Below, piece after piece: positions 36,327 through 45,475 of a stretch of 64,000 nt of DNA. The first letter of the stretch is position 1, and the number at the start of each line of letters is the position of its first letter. The notes beneath the pieces are model-generated. The model saw nothing but the letters and a program-made list of their open reading frames with translations. It did not search any database and had not been told where the DNA came from. Origin of the DNA: Orenia metallireducens (GTDB lineage Bacteria; Bacillota; Halanaerobiia; Halobacteroidales; Halobacteroidaceae); contig NZ_LWDV01000010.1 in assembly GCF_001693735.1 (NCBI RefSeq), forward strand, positions 492,552 to 556,551, read 5' to 3'. The translations under genes were made by a program, and so were the position numbers.

Positions 36327-37373
36327 TTATAATTCATATTTTTGATATACATCTTGGGCAAATTCATCTACGGCCTCAGTCAATACTCTATCAATCATCT
36401 CTTCATCAGAAGGAATAATTATAGATTCATCCTGATAATAATATTCACTATAGGTAGCTTTTTTAGTAACTGTCTTACTTAAAGCTATAGAAGCATCACT
36501 TACATCTAACAATTTAAATATAACTTTAGTATATGACTGCTTCTGTACATGATACCTTTTTTTCTGTTTACCATCCCAAGTTTCAACATACTCAGAACTT
36601 TCATCCTTATTTACACTTCCACTTAACACTTTACCTACAACTAGATAATCAACCCCTAAAATATTTCCTATCTCTTTGGCAGTCTCAGAATCAATTAATC
36701 CAGTTGCCCCTAACTGCTGCTCTTCTAAAATAGCATCAAGCTGTTTTCTCTCTACTACTTCAATAAATTTTGGATTTCTATCCAATAATTGAGCAGCAAA
36801 TAGACTAGTTGCTCTACTTCCTAAGTTATATCTATAGGTTGTATCTTCAAAATCAATTACGGCTATTCTCTTTAATCTTAGCTCTCTAAGCCTTTGATAT
36901 GCCAAGTTATACTTTTCATTAGTATCAAAATAATTATTATCATAAAATCTAACCTTCTCAAATTCATTATAAGCAAGCTCCCAGTTACCCTCTGACAAAT
37001 AGTCACTTCCTAATTGATAATGGCGCTTTTTATACTCTTCTTTGGCATTATATAATAATCTATTGACCTCTACACTATCTTTAACATCTTTAGCCTGAGA
37101 CAAATCTCTAATAGCTAAACCATACTCCCCTTTTCCTAGGTACATCTTCCCTTTACTTAGATGGTTTTGATATGTCTCTTCACGGTGATTTTTAATCATC
37201 TTATAAATACCAACTACCCCTAAAATCACTAAAGCTCCAATCAATCCCTTCTTCATTCCATCTGAATCATCTGAACTAGCAGAAACTGTTTGAGCGCGGG
37301 CATAGTCAATTCCTACAAAAGAAACCAACATAAATACCATTAAAATTACTGAGACAACTCTCCTAGCTTTCAA
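36327..37373 (-). CDS. CsgG-domain envelope protein with TPR-like repeats
   Basis: 348 residues. A signal peptide (~1-28, ending ARA) is followed by a Ser/Asp-rich linker and a second hydrophobic helix (~43-60, KKGLIGALVILGVVGIYKMI). Two TPR-like helical repeats (~75-155: YLGKGEYGLAIRDLSQAK, YLSEGNWELAYNEFEKV) lead into a CsgG-type domain (~167-345: RIAVIDFEDTTYRYNLGS, VVERKQLDAILEEQQLG, LGVDYLVVGKVLSG). CsgG-like domains occur in curli pores and in periplasmic assembly proteins; here no lipobox or pore segment is evident, so a periplasmic scaffold is more likely. First in sequence of an envelope cluster that continues to 47.7 kb. Confidence 0.85.
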   Translation of the reverse strand: MKARRVVSVILMVFMLVSFVGIDYARAQTVSASSDDSDGMKKGLIGALVILGVVGIYKMIKNHREETYQNHLSKGKMYLGKGEYGLAIRDLSQAKDVKDSVEVNRLLYNAKEEYKKRHYQLGSDYLSEGNWELAYNEFEKVRFYDNNYFDTNEKYNLAYQRLRELRLKRIAVIDFEDTTYRYNLGSRATSLFAAQLLDRNPKFIEVVERKQLDAILEEQQLGATGLIDSETAKEIGNILGVDYLVVGKVLSGSVNKDESSEYVETWDGKQKKRYHVQKQSYTKVIFKLLDVSDASIALSKTVTKKATYSEYYYQDESIIIPSDEEMIDRVLTEAVDEFAQDVYQKYEL

Positions 37374-37672
37374 TTTTAAAATTCCCCTTTCTCTACTCCG
37401 TAGTTTATTATACTTAATTTAATTATTTTAAATATAATTATTTATTGCATATTCTACATTAACAATAACAAATCCTCCATTATTATAAAATTTAATTAAC
37501 CTAACAATAATTATCCAATGATTCTAAATTGAATAATATAATAGGATTTATGTAATTAGATATGATGGTAAAAAATAATGAGTGACAGATGACGAGAAGA
37601 GCTCCTTACTCCTTATCCATCACTTGTCACTCATTATCACACTATCATAATCTCTTCACTATGTTATATCAA
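37374..37672 (-). terminator. Intergenic gap with repeat-derived terminator (37577-37635)
   Basis: AATGAGTGACAGATGA and TCACTTGTCACTCATT form a long imperfect stem; on the minus strand it is followed by ATTATTTTTTACC. It lies ~40 bases after the TolB-like gene. The arms resemble GAGTGA/TCACTC intergenic repeat words near 2550 and 8360. The rest of the gap is AT-rich and holds nothing else I could identify. Confidence 0.6.
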
Positions 37673-39058
37673 TTAATCTTGCCACTCTGGCTCATTATAA
37701 TTTACCTTCTTCTTAGAGATAATCTCTCTCTTCTCTTCCTTTCTTGTAAACAGGTTAATCTCTCTACCCTCTATACCATCACTTACATACAAGATCAATT
37801 GTTCTTCTCTATCCCAAAGAGCATAATTATAGACTCTACCATTAACCTTCATTATATCTTTCAAATTACTACCATTAGGAGCGATTTGATAAATTATTGA
37901 CTTTCCAGAACTATAATTATTAAATATAATCTCTTCTTCATCACCTGACCAAGCTGGCTGAGAGTCAGTGCCAAACCCACTATTCAATAACATCTTAGCA
38001 GTACCATCCTCTTGCATCACATGCAATTTCCTCTCTCCAGTTGTTGCTGAGATATAAGCAATTGATTGATATTTAGAAGAATAAGCAATCTGACTATCAT
38101 AATAGTTATTATCAGTTAATCTCTGTAAATAAGTACCTGTTAAATCACTCTTATAGATATCAAAGTCACCATCTCGATTAGAAGCAAACAAAATTGTATT
38201 CTTATCTAACCAGACTGGACTCTCTTTATCTGTTGTTGTAAAGGTCACCTGTCTTAGATTAGATCCATCAGCATTCATTACGTAAATATTTGTATTCCCA
38301 TCTCTATTAGATAAGAATAGAAGTTGCTCCCCATCAGCAGACCAGTTAGGTGCCCAATCATCACCCTTATCATCGGTTAACTTCACCACATTCTTAGCAT
38401 AAATATCTGTTACATAGATACTCTTACTCTTCTCCTTATCACTGACAAAGAAGAATTTAGCCTCTCTCTTACTTTCAAGAGCAATCTCTTCATTAAATAA
38501 CTTATCCTTACCTTCTAGATTAATTACTTTAGTCCATACCATATAACCTGGAGAACTGACCTTTACTAATCTGTCTTCTATAGTAGGGTTCTCTATTACA
38601 GGGATTTTTTTAATTGTAAAATAACCATTAGCATCAGTCTCAACCAGCTGATTACCTATCTCAACAGTAACCCCTGCTAAGGACTCCCCTTTAAATCTAT
38701 CGATTACCTGTCCACTTAAATTCATATAATTTCTTTCTAATTGAATAGAGATTGATTTATCCCCTTCTTCTAACAGAACCTGCTTAGTCTTAGCAATGTA
38801 ATCTTTACCACTTAACCTGACTACACTATCTTTACCATCAATATCCTCAATTACAGGAATATTATTAACAATAAAATATCCTTGATTATTTGTCTTTACA
38901 ACTTGATTTCCAACCTCCACAGTAATCCCTACTAAAGGCTCTCCTGTGAACTTATCAGTTACATTACCTCTTAAATTCATAAATTTATCATCTTGACAAC
39001 CTATTACTGTTATAGAAACCACAAGTAATAATATAAGTAATTTTAATCTTCTCAACAT
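37673..39058 (-). CDS. Lipoprotein with two CarboxypepD-like domains and a TolB-type beta-propeller
   Basis: About 461 residues. Lipobox VIGC after a hydrophobic leader marks a lipoprotein. Two consecutive carboxypeptidase-regulatory-like beta domains follow (~30-110 and ~112-195), near duplicates: LRGNVTDKFTGEPLVGITVE and LSGQVIDRFKGESLAGVTVE. The C-terminal half is a WD40/PD40 propeller with TolB-style blades (WSADGEQLLFLSNRDGNTNIYVMNADGS, and FASNRDGDFDIYKSDL). Such proteins bind protein or glycan partners at the cell surface. The ATG at 39058 follows GGGAGG. Separated from the LPP20-like gene by an 0.8-kb repeat-filled gap. Confidence 0.9.
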   Translation of the reverse strand: MLRRLKLLILLLVVSITVIGCQDDKFMNLRGNVTDKFTGEPLVGITVEVGNQVVKTNNQGYFIVNNIPVIEDIDGKDSVVRLSGKDYIAKTKQVLLEEGDKSISIQLERNYMNLSGQVIDRFKGESLAGVTVEIGNQLVETDANGYFTIKKIPVIENPTIEDRLVKVSSPGYMVWTKVINLEGKDKLFNEEIALESKREAKFFFVSDKEKSKSIYVTDIYAKNVVKLTDDKGDDWAPNWSADGEQLLFLSNRDGNTNIYVMNADGSNLRQVTFTTTDKESPVWLDKNTILFASNRDGDFDIYKSDLTGTYLQRLTDNNYYDSQIAYSSKYQSIAYISATTGERKLHVMQEDGTAKMLLNSGFGTDSQPAWSGDEEEIIFNNYSSGKSIIYQIAPNGSNLKDIMKVNGRVYNYALWDREEQLILYVSDGIEGREINLFTRKEEKREIISKKKVNYNEPEWQD

Positions 39059-39073
39059 AAATCCTCCCTTCAA

Positions 39074-39749
39074 TTTATTAGAGCATACTATCTTAATTCA
39101 ATAATAATATAAATTTTATCACTTCATGGGTATATTGCGATGCTTCTTTCAATTAATAATTAAGGTCTTTAAAAAGGAGAAGAATTAGCCCTAAAGGATA
39201 AGTTCAACTAAAGTTCAGTAAGAAAAACACTTACTTCACTAAGTTTCCTTTATATTTGAGCGAAGCAAATATTCTAAACAAATAATAATAACAATGTAAT
39301 CTTTGAATTAGAACTCTAAGATTTATTGATTTCAATAAATTTTGATTGCGTAGTGAGTGGGCTCTACCACGAAGAGTCTTGCTCTAGGTTTACCACGAAG
39401 GGTTTGGTTCTTAAACCCGTAGGTAGATTCGTAGGTTAATTCTTTTCTAGACCGGGCTGCCCTTGCCACGAAAGGGTTACTTTATAACCCCGAAGGTAAA
39501 ACTCGTAGGTTTGGTTACTTTTGCGGCAATGGGCTTTGAAGGAAGAGTTATTTCTTCCTGAATGATGCCTTTGGGTACAAAAGTAACACGAGAACGCCCT
39601 GAAAGAAGTGCCCTTGGGGTGAAAGCTGATAAGCTTTCTCGTAATAGTTTTTTGTTGAAGATTTGTTTGCCTTAAAAAAAATAACTTTGCAATACCTATC
39701 TATTGTACCAATTTTATATTAGCATAGAAATATTAATCCAAGGATTACA
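39074..39749. repeat. Long dispersed repeat, complete copy, with GATATTGC-like ends
   Basis: The core 39177-39587 is the fullest copy of the repeat also found inverted at 21509-21864 and partly at 16553-16792. It contains hairpin modules TTTACCACGAAGGGTTTGG then TTAAACCCGTAGG, and TTGCCACGAAAGGGTTAC then TATAACCCCGAAGG. The outer ends resemble the shared boundary motif: ATGGGTATATTGCGATGC at 39126-39143 and, on the other strand, AGATAGGTATTGCAAAGT at ~39701-39684. Plus-strand open frames here are short and not shared between copies. Confidence 0.75.
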
Positions 39750-39884
39750 TTACTCAAACTCAACAATATCTCCCTTCAAAGTTACATCTTCAGACTCTAT
39801 AATTTCAGCAATAACCGCTCCTTTACTGATACTAATAATCTTAACACTACCAATAGGCAGACTTACTGCTTTTTCAACACTCTT
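39750..39884 (-). pseudogene. Remnant resembling a FlgT-type C-terminal domain
   Basis: A ~45-codon open stretch just after the LPP20-like gene, in a different frame, reads KSVEKAVSLPIGSVKIISIS, then KGAVIAEIIESEDVTLKGDIVEFE and stop. The pattern (GxVxIxxVxxxxAxAxI...xxGDxV) is that of small SH3-like C-terminal domains such as in FlgT-type proteins. It has no start codon or ribosome site and is preceded by a stop, so it looks like the tail of a gene lost when the adjacent repeat element arrived. Confidence 0.45.
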
Positions 39885-39897
39885 TTATAAAGTAGAT

Positions 39898-40770
39898 TTA
39901 ATTTAAAACAATAACTACTTTACAGTTATTAAAAATTCCATTACTTCCCCCTACTTGTTCTAAGCTTCTAGCATCTTTATCATCTAAAATTAGGTCAGTA
40001 CTATATCTTCCCTTAACCTTTATAGCATTAATAATCAATGGATTCTTACCTACTCTTGGATTGGCCTTAGCATCTGCTAGGCTTCTATTGTAACCTACAA
40101 TTCCTTGAGTAATGACCCCATCACTTTGAATCTTACTCATACCATAAACTAAACTTCCATCCTCACTATAAATCTTTGGAGCTAGCGCTGGCTTGGCATC
40201 TATATTCAATGTATTGATAATGACTCCTGTATAATCACTATCTACTAAATTAGCAGATTCTTCTGAAGTATCGTTACTATTATCAAAATTATCATTATTA
40301 TTAAAGGTTTTACTACTTTCTTTACTTATACTAGGGAAAATCGCTTTCATAATACCATCTTTTCCATAGAATTGAACTTGCATTACAACTTGATATACCT
40401 TATCTGCCACTTTCTTCTCTTCAATAATTTGGGCACCTCTTACTACACCACTTACTCTCTTATTGATAATATCAGATTGGATTTGAGCATTCTTAACGGT
40501 CTGTTCAGAATCTATTTGAACCCCCCTAACTGTCTCTAGTAACCTTCTTTGTGCCATTGTAATAGCAGCTTCTCTAGCCATAATCTTAGCTTGAGCCTCA
40601 TTTGTAATATAATCAGGAGCAACACCATAGCCAATTGCCTCTACTACTGACTTTTCCCAATCAGTAACTGTATTATCACCTTCATCAAATAATCCCTCTG
40701 CAAAAGAGAATTGGGTTCCAATGAACAATATCATCACTATAACTAATAAGATATTAATTCTTTTATTCAT
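39898..40770 (-). CDS. Secreted LPP20-domain-like protein
   Basis: 290 residues with a clear signal peptide (ILLVIVMILFIGTQFSFAEG, cleavage near 25). No lipobox Cys. The N-terminal half (~35-150) has the LPP20/FlgT-N pattern: AIGYGVAPDYITNEAQAKIM then AREAAITMAQRRLLETVRGV (~46-85) and VSGVVRGAQIIEEKKVADKVYQV. An Asn/Asp/Ser-rich linker (~155-178) leads to a C-terminal domain (~180-290: YTGVIINTLNIDAKPALAPKIY, GRYSTDLILDD). Lies 22 bases after the FlgT-like gene, so co-transcribed; both share the same N-terminal fold type. Function unknown; likely periplasmic or outer-membrane-associated. Confidence 0.82.
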   Translation of the reverse strand: MNKRINILLVIVMILFIGTQFSFAEGLFDEGDNTVTDWEKSVVEAIGYGVAPDYITNEAQAKIMAREAAITMAQRRLLETVRGVQIDSEQTVKNAQIQSDIINKRVSGVVRGAQIIEEKKVADKVYQVVMQVQFYGKDGIMKAIFPSISKESSKTFNNNDNFDNSNDTSEESANLVDSDYTGVIINTLNIDAKPALAPKIYSEDGSLVYGMSKIQSDGVITQGIVGYNRSLADAKANPRVGKNPLIINAIKVKGRYSTDLILDDKDARSLEQVGGSNGIFNNCKVVIVLN

Positions 40771-40792
40771 ACTTATAACCTCCTTAACTTAA

Positions 40793-41947
40793 TTATTTAA
40801 CCTCTAAGATTAACTTTCCTTCTGACATATTCTTAATTTCAAAACTGAAAGGAACCTTCTCTTCCAACTCTATTGCTATATCAAAAACCTCCACGGCAGG
40901 TTCTAAATCTATATCAAAGGTGAGCAATTCATTGCCAAACTCTCTAAAGAATACATTTACTACTCCTGACAGAGTAGGCAGAGTTCTCTTTATTTGACCT
41001 AACTGACTTAATGAACTGATACCATTAATTTGTAATTGAATAGTCTTCTCTTGCTGAATTAAGTCATTACTCATCTTATTGATTAATTTATCTGTAATAT
41101 TCCCTGTAGCTTCTATGATTGACTTTTTAGCAGCCATCTCCTTATTGATTCCTACACCCTTACCATCATCAGTTACAGCAGCAATAACTTGTGCTGTAGT
41201 TGCATTGATAACACGAGCTTCAACTTGGGCATTATACGATTTCAAGCTTCTAGCGATACCATCTAAAGTATTTCTTAAATCAATATAATTTGACCTAATA
41301 CTACCTATCACAACAAAATCAGCTTTTAATTGTATCCCCAATTTAACGGCCAAATTATAATCTCCACTGATAATTGATCTTCTTTCTTCTCTATTAATCA
41401 CTGAATCAATCTTATAACGATCTATCACTTGGAACCCTGACTCTATAAACTTATTCATCATTTCAGTCTCTGCCAAACTATCTGGTAATTTAACATAATA
41501 GTCGTCCATTTCCTGGGAGATTAAAACCATAACTCTTGGATTGCCAATCCTTTTTATATTCAGCTTCAAAGCATCTAAATCATCTGCTAATACTTTTGTT
41601 CCAACTCTAACTTTAAGTTTGACTATATAGATATCATCATCAATTGATTGATCGATTATTTGATACCCTTTTACATATCCTTGGCTACTTTTTAGAATCT
41701 TATCTTCAATTAATCGAGCATTCTTTACCATGGTTGAAGAGCTAATGAAGGTACCTACAGCCTGCTCTACAGCCCTTCTTAATCCATCGTTAATGGCTTT
41801 TTTCTCAGTATTAACTAAACCATCACCTCCTAAATATGCTTTCCCCTTAGTCTCTATGACAATACTATCTTCAGCTAACACAGATTGTGTAAAGCTAAAA
41901 ATAATTATTAAAGCCACAAATAATTTATATAATCTCTTCTGCAACAT
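40793..41947 (-). CDS. FlgT-like secreted protein
   Basis: About 384 residues with a signal peptide (LYKLFVALIIIFSFTQSVLAED). The N-terminal domain (~30-115) matches the FlgT-N pattern, IETKGKAYLGGDGLVNTEKK then AINDGLRRAVEQAVGTFISS; the middle domain (~125-290: NPRVMVLISQEMDD, FIESGFQVIDRYKID, GIQLKADFVVIGSI) has the TolB-N/CsgG-like fold of FlgT-M. In Vibrio FlgT builds the flagellar H-ring in the outer membrane; in Firmicute relatives the role is unknown. ATG at 41947 after GGGAGTGG. Probably one operon with the LPP20-like gene. Confidence 0.82.
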   Translation of the reverse strand: MLQKRLYKLFVALIIIFSFTQSVLAEDSIVIETKGKAYLGGDGLVNTEKKAINDGLRRAVEQAVGTFISSSTMVKNARLIEDKILKSSQGYVKGYQIIDQSIDDDIYIVKLKVRVGTKVLADDLDALKLNIKRIGNPRVMVLISQEMDDYYVKLPDSLAETEMMNKFIESGFQVIDRYKIDSVINREERRSIISGDYNLAVKLGIQLKADFVVIGSIRSNYIDLRNTLDGIARSLKSYNAQVEARVINATTAQVIAAVTDDGKGVGINKEMAAKKSIIEATGNITDKLINKMSNDLIQQEKTIQLQINGISSLSQLGQIKRTLPTLSGVVNVFFREFGNELLTFDIDLEPAVEVFDIAIELEEKVPFSFEIKNMSEGKLILEVK

Positions 41948-42176
41948 TATAGCCACTCCCATCTTCTAGTTTCACAATTACCTATATTAATTCTATGCAC
42001 TTACATTAATTCCCTTGTTAAAAATGTATTAATTTATTATCAGTTGCTTTTAGAAGCTTTTACTACCTCCCTTTAATATCCTTGGTGTAGCTGTTATCCG
42101 TTAGTATCAGCTAATTAGTAAAAACAGCTTTCAATACTTATACTCTTATATACAGTGATATTAATTCAATATGAAT

Positions 42177-42208
42177 AAAGAAGAAGCAGATTAATCTGCT
42201 TCTTCTTT
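42177..42208 (-). terminator. Terminator after the outer-membrane barrel gene
   Basis: AAAGAAGAAGCAGATT/AATCTGCTTCTTCTTT palindrome with T-rich 3' side on the minus strand, four bases from the stop at 42212. Confidence 0.8.
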
Positions 42209-42211
42209 ATT

Positions 42212-43435
42212 CTAAAACTCTATTTTAAGATTTAAAGCACCTTCTACCCCTTGGGATTTATTAAATAATCCCATTAAATCAGAAATACCTAAATCTGCTT
42301 CAAATATCCATAACTTCAATCCCATTCCTGCTGACCAATCAAAGTCCTTTCTAAGTGTAGAATAACTTATTCCAGTCCTTAATGGTAAAAACTCAAGCCA
42401 TGTTAACTCTGTTGCAGTAGCAAATTTATGATCTCTTTGACCATCATGATAACTTGTATATGAATAATCAGCAAATAAATCAATATTTTCATTCCAGTTC
42501 ATCTTTCCACCTAAGCGAATAGTAGATGGTAGTTGATACTTTAACTCTTCATCTTTAACAACTTCACTATCTCCAACCTCTTCAAATTCTTCTGTAGCTT
42601 CGTTATATTCATATCTAATTTCATGAATCTTATTTACTTTTAAAGCACCTATATTCATTACACTAAAACCAAGGCTATACTTATCATTTAAGTCTGCATA
42701 TACTCCAAAATCAAAAGCTGAGCCCTTTGCCGCGTTATCACTAATACCTTCTAATTCATTATATTTAGCTACAAAGTAGCCATCTCCTCTTACTACAGCA
42801 TCTCCATTTTCATCATAAGTGATTATAGTAGTACCATTACCCTCTAAAGCAAAGATTGCTCCAGATAACTGATGATAAGTCAGCCCCATCCTTAAATCTT
42901 TTAATTTCCACTCCTCTTTTAGCTCCTCAGGGCTGATGGAAAAATTGATACCGATATCGCCATAAACTGCTCCAGAACCTTTACTACCATTAAAGTTATA
43001 AGTCTTGCCAATTTCATTCCCCTTTAATAATAGCTCGGTTACATCATTGGATAATTCAACTAGTGCAGAACCTCTACCTTCTGAGCTAATAGCTACAGAT
43101 CCTACAACCAATTTGAAACCGTTATTTGAATCTGCCCCTACCAAAAATCCATCTTCAACCTTGTCCAATAAATCATCCTTCATACCATCATCAATATAAT
43201 CATTAATCAATAGGTTATTCCATAGACCACCTGCTAGTCCAAGTTCAAAGGTAAAGCGATCTAGTGTAGCATTAACCGCTCCCGGATTACCATAAATAGC
43301 ATCTGCTCCTGTCACTGTAACAAACTCATCACTAAGACCAATAGTCTTAGCTGAAGAAGCAGCCTCTATATTAGTATTTACCGTTGAAATTAATATTAAG
43401 AACAATAATGAAATCATCATAATAGTTTTAAACAT
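42212..43435 (-). CDS. Predicted outer-membrane beta-barrel (TraF/PorV-like)
   Basis: 407 residues: signal peptide (MMISLLFLILISTVNTNIEAAS), then the conserved GLSDEFVTVTGADAIYGNPGAVN start typical of TraF_2/PorV-type barrels, then alternating-hydrophobicity strands to the end. The last residues LNLKIEF end in Phe, the signature of outer-membrane beta-signals recognised by BamA in diderms. Barrel-like repeats such as YGDIGINFSIS, FDFGVYADLNDKYSLGFSVMNIGAL and LFADYSYTSY are typical. It is direct sequence support for a diderm envelope. Co-oriented with the lipoprotein gene upstream (19-base gap), so probably one operon. Confidence 0.85.
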   Translation of the reverse strand: MFKTIMMISLLFLILISTVNTNIEAASSAKTIGLSDEFVTVTGADAIYGNPGAVNATLDRFTFELGLAGGLWNNLLINDYIDDGMKDDLLDKVEDGFLVGADSNNGFKLVVGSVAISSEGRGSALVELSNDVTELLLKGNEIGKTYNFNGSKGSGAVYGDIGINFSISPEELKEEWKLKDLRMGLTYHQLSGAIFALEGNGTTIITYDENGDAVVRGDGYFVAKYNELEGISDNAAKGSAFDFGVYADLNDKYSLGFSVMNIGALKVNKIHEIRYEYNEATEEFEEVGDSEVVKDEELKYQLPSTIRLGGKMNWNENIDLFADYSYTSYHDGQRDHKFATATELTWLEFLPLRTGISYSTLRKDFDWSAGMGLKLWIFEADLGISDLMGLFNKSQGVEGALNLKIEF

Positions 43436-43454
43436 TTACTCTTCACCCCCTATT

Positions 43455-44939
43455 TTATTCTTTGTTTTGATTGACTTTAAGTACTAAAACTCCATAAGAT
43501 TCAATACTAATCTCTTGATCAGGTGTAAAACTAGCAGTATCTGTACCATTTCCTACCTTTACTTTCATTGCTAAATAACTTTTATCTTTAAACTTATTTA
43601 GAACCTCTTGATTAAATACAAATTCCTTTGTAGCTTCTCCCAATGGAATATCTACTATTTTATCAATAAAGACATAAGTATTATCAAAAGTTGGACTATT
43701 TCCTACATAAAGATCGATTGAAATAATAACATTAGACCCTAGGTTATTGACTGTCTTCGTTACTAATCTACCCTCTTTTAATCCATCATTAATCCTATCT
43801 ATATCATCATTGCTAATATCAAAACTAGATATTTCTTCATATACTAAATTACTATCTTCAACTTTTAAATTGTCTGCATCTTCTGGAGGAAGATTAATTA
43901 TTAATGACCCATAGATAGCTGTATCTAAAGTAACTGATTGAGTAGAATCATAATTAACAGTACTGGCGGTTGTATTTAATTTTCCTGATATAAATAACTC
44001 ATCACTTATATTTGTATCTGCTGGAAGATCATAATACCCATCCCCATTAGTATCTGTAATAGTAACTCCTCCAAGCGTAAAGTTACTTATCTCAAAATCT
44101 AAATTACTATCTACAGGAAATAATGTATTCAATCGTAGATGAGCCCCTTCACTTCCAGTTATAGCAGTATTACTCCCAAAATTTAAACTTGGTGTGAAAT
44201 TAAGAGTATCCATACTATTAAGTTCACTAGCATGAAGTCCCTTTACTTTACTAATCTCCAAAGAGGATGAAGTTATATCTACTGTAAAAGTAGTTGTTCC
44301 TGAACTCTGGATTCCCTTAACAGCTAATTTCATTCCACTCTCTAAAGTTTTTTGGGCTAAATCCATCTCTAAACTCTTTGTAGTGCCTACAGCAACATTT
44401 TCAAAGGTAACACTAGAAATTACTGTACCCTGTGAGTTCTGTAATTCGATAGTCAAATTATCCAACTTATTTTCTATAGATTCTTTATTGGTATTATTCA
44501 AAAATACATTAAATTTATTTATTGAAAGATTCTTACTAGATAAGGTTATGCTATCAAATTTATCAAATGGAATAGGATCAAGTATTACTTTACTAAACTC
44601 TCCATTTTCAGCAGCACCATCAGCTGACAAATTTACTAAAACGGAATTTAATGTAATAGGTTTCAAATTAATCTCTGTTTCCTTCTTGATTTCATTCTCT
44701 TTTGCTCCCACTAATATTAAACTAATAGTACTATCTGCATTAATCTTATAACCAAACTCTTTAAATTCTTTAGTATCAAGCAATTCAGCTAATGCATTAC
44801 TCTGCTTAATAGCTGGAGCCTGTAAAGCCACATCCCATGCTGGACCAAAGGTACCTCGACTATTCTCAGAACAGCCTGAGAATACTAAAGAAGAGGCTAT
44901 AACAATCAAAAGTAGAGTCAACATCTTCTTCATTTCCAT
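43455..44939 (-). CDS. Large lipoprotein of unknown function
   Basis: 494 residues; lipobox VFSGC after a typical leader (lipidated Cys ~23). The mature part is mostly beta-rich, Ser/Thr/Asn-rich, without cysteines or recognisable catalytic motifs; repeated phrases like ISLILVGAKENEIKKETEI, SITLSSKNLSINKFNVFLNN and LEISKVKGLHASEL suggest several Ig- or filament-like beta domains. I do not recognise a family. ATG preceded by AGGAGTG. Its position directly before the outer-membrane barrel suggests a partner of that barrel. Confidence 0.8.
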   Translation of the reverse strand: MEMKKMLTLLLIVIASSLVFSGCSENSRGTFGPAWDVALQAPAIKQSNALAELLDTKEFKEFGYKINADSTISLILVGAKENEIKKETEINLKPITLNSVLVNLSADGAAENGEFSKVILDPIPFDKFDSITLSSKNLSINKFNVFLNNTNKESIENKLDNLTIELQNSQGTVISSVTFENVAVGTTKSLEMDLAQKTLESGMKLAVKGIQSSGTTTFTVDITSSSLEISKVKGLHASELNSMDTLNFTPSLNFGSNTAITGSEGAHLRLNTLFPVDSNLDFEISNFTLGGVTITDTNGDGYYDLPADTNISDELFISGKLNTTASTVNYDSTQSVTLDTAIYGSLIINLPPEDADNLKVEDSNLVYEEISSFDISNDDIDRINDGLKEGRLVTKTVNNLGSNVIISIDLYVGNSPTFDNTYVFIDKIVDIPLGEATKEFVFNQEVLNKFKDKSYLAMKVKVGNGTDTASFTPDQEISIESYGVLVLKVNQNKE

Positions 44940-45001
44940 AATTTCACTCCTTTTTTAAAGTATTATTAATTTTTATATAAATCTTATAATTTTCTATCAA
45001 A

Positions 45002-45475
45002 TTAATGTAAATTACCTTCTCTATGAATAACATCATAAGCAAAAAGAACATAATCAATCTCAGCAGTTGTCATCCCTTCTTCTTTAGCTAATTCTCTAAC
45101 TATCTTAATGATAAGTAGATAATCTTCAGGTTCAAAACGCTCCTTCTCTCTAGTAAAATAACCTATTCGATAAAGTGCTGCCCATACTCTAGTATCAATC
45201 ACACAATGCTGTTTCTCATCTAAGCTGGTCAAAATAGCAGAAGCAGTTGGTGTTCCTCCCCCCTTTAAACTACTCAATAAAACAACTTGAGCAAACTCAT
45301 CATTAATCTTATAAGCTATCTCTATAATACTCTCTACTCGCCCTTCTGGATTCTTATGTACATGATAAGAGCTTCTTGTAGAATTGAGATGAGCCAATCG
45401 ATATAATTCATCTTTACTTAGATATCCTTTCTGATGATACTCCTTTCCATAAAGAACATAGAAAACTAAATTATT
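45002..45475 (-). CDS. HhH-GPD-like/unknown helical protein without a clear start
   Basis: Open frame of ~158 codons (stop-free from about 45475). The text RLAHLNSTRSSYHVHKNPEG, LKGGGTPTASAILTSLDE and CVIDTRVWAALYRIGYF resembles a family of small helix-hairpin-helix proteins related to DNA glycosylases (KGVGxPxASAILT...VIDxRxW). The N-terminal text LVFYVLYGKEYHQKGYLSKDEL is coherent but has no ATG, GTG or TTG start; the first usable start is TTG at 45397, which would drop ~26 residues and has no ribosome site. Either N-terminally truncated or expressed from an unusual start. The catalytic Asp of glycosylases was not identified. Confidence 0.55.
   Translation of the reverse strand, partial: NNLVFYVLYGKEYHQKGYLSKDELYRLAHLNSTRSSYHVHKNPEGRVESIIEIAYKINDEFAQVVLLSSLKGGGTPTASAILTSLDEKQHCVIDTRVWAALYRIGYFTREKERFEPEDYLLIIKIVRELAKEEGMTTAEIDYVLFAYDVIHREGNLH

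Noticed and set aside
36327-37373. Calling the CsgG-domain protein a true curli secretion pore
   Set aside because: No lipobox Cys, no csgA/B/E/F neighbours and TPR repeats precede the domain; only the fold is supported.
37589-37900. Plus-strand 103-residue ORF over the TolB-like gene end
   Set aside because: It spans a terminator hairpin and lies antisense to a convincing propeller domain.
39703-39906. Plus-strand 67-residue ORF
   Set aside because: It is opposite to a coherent minus-strand remnant, has no ribosome site and its protein looks like reverse-strand noise.
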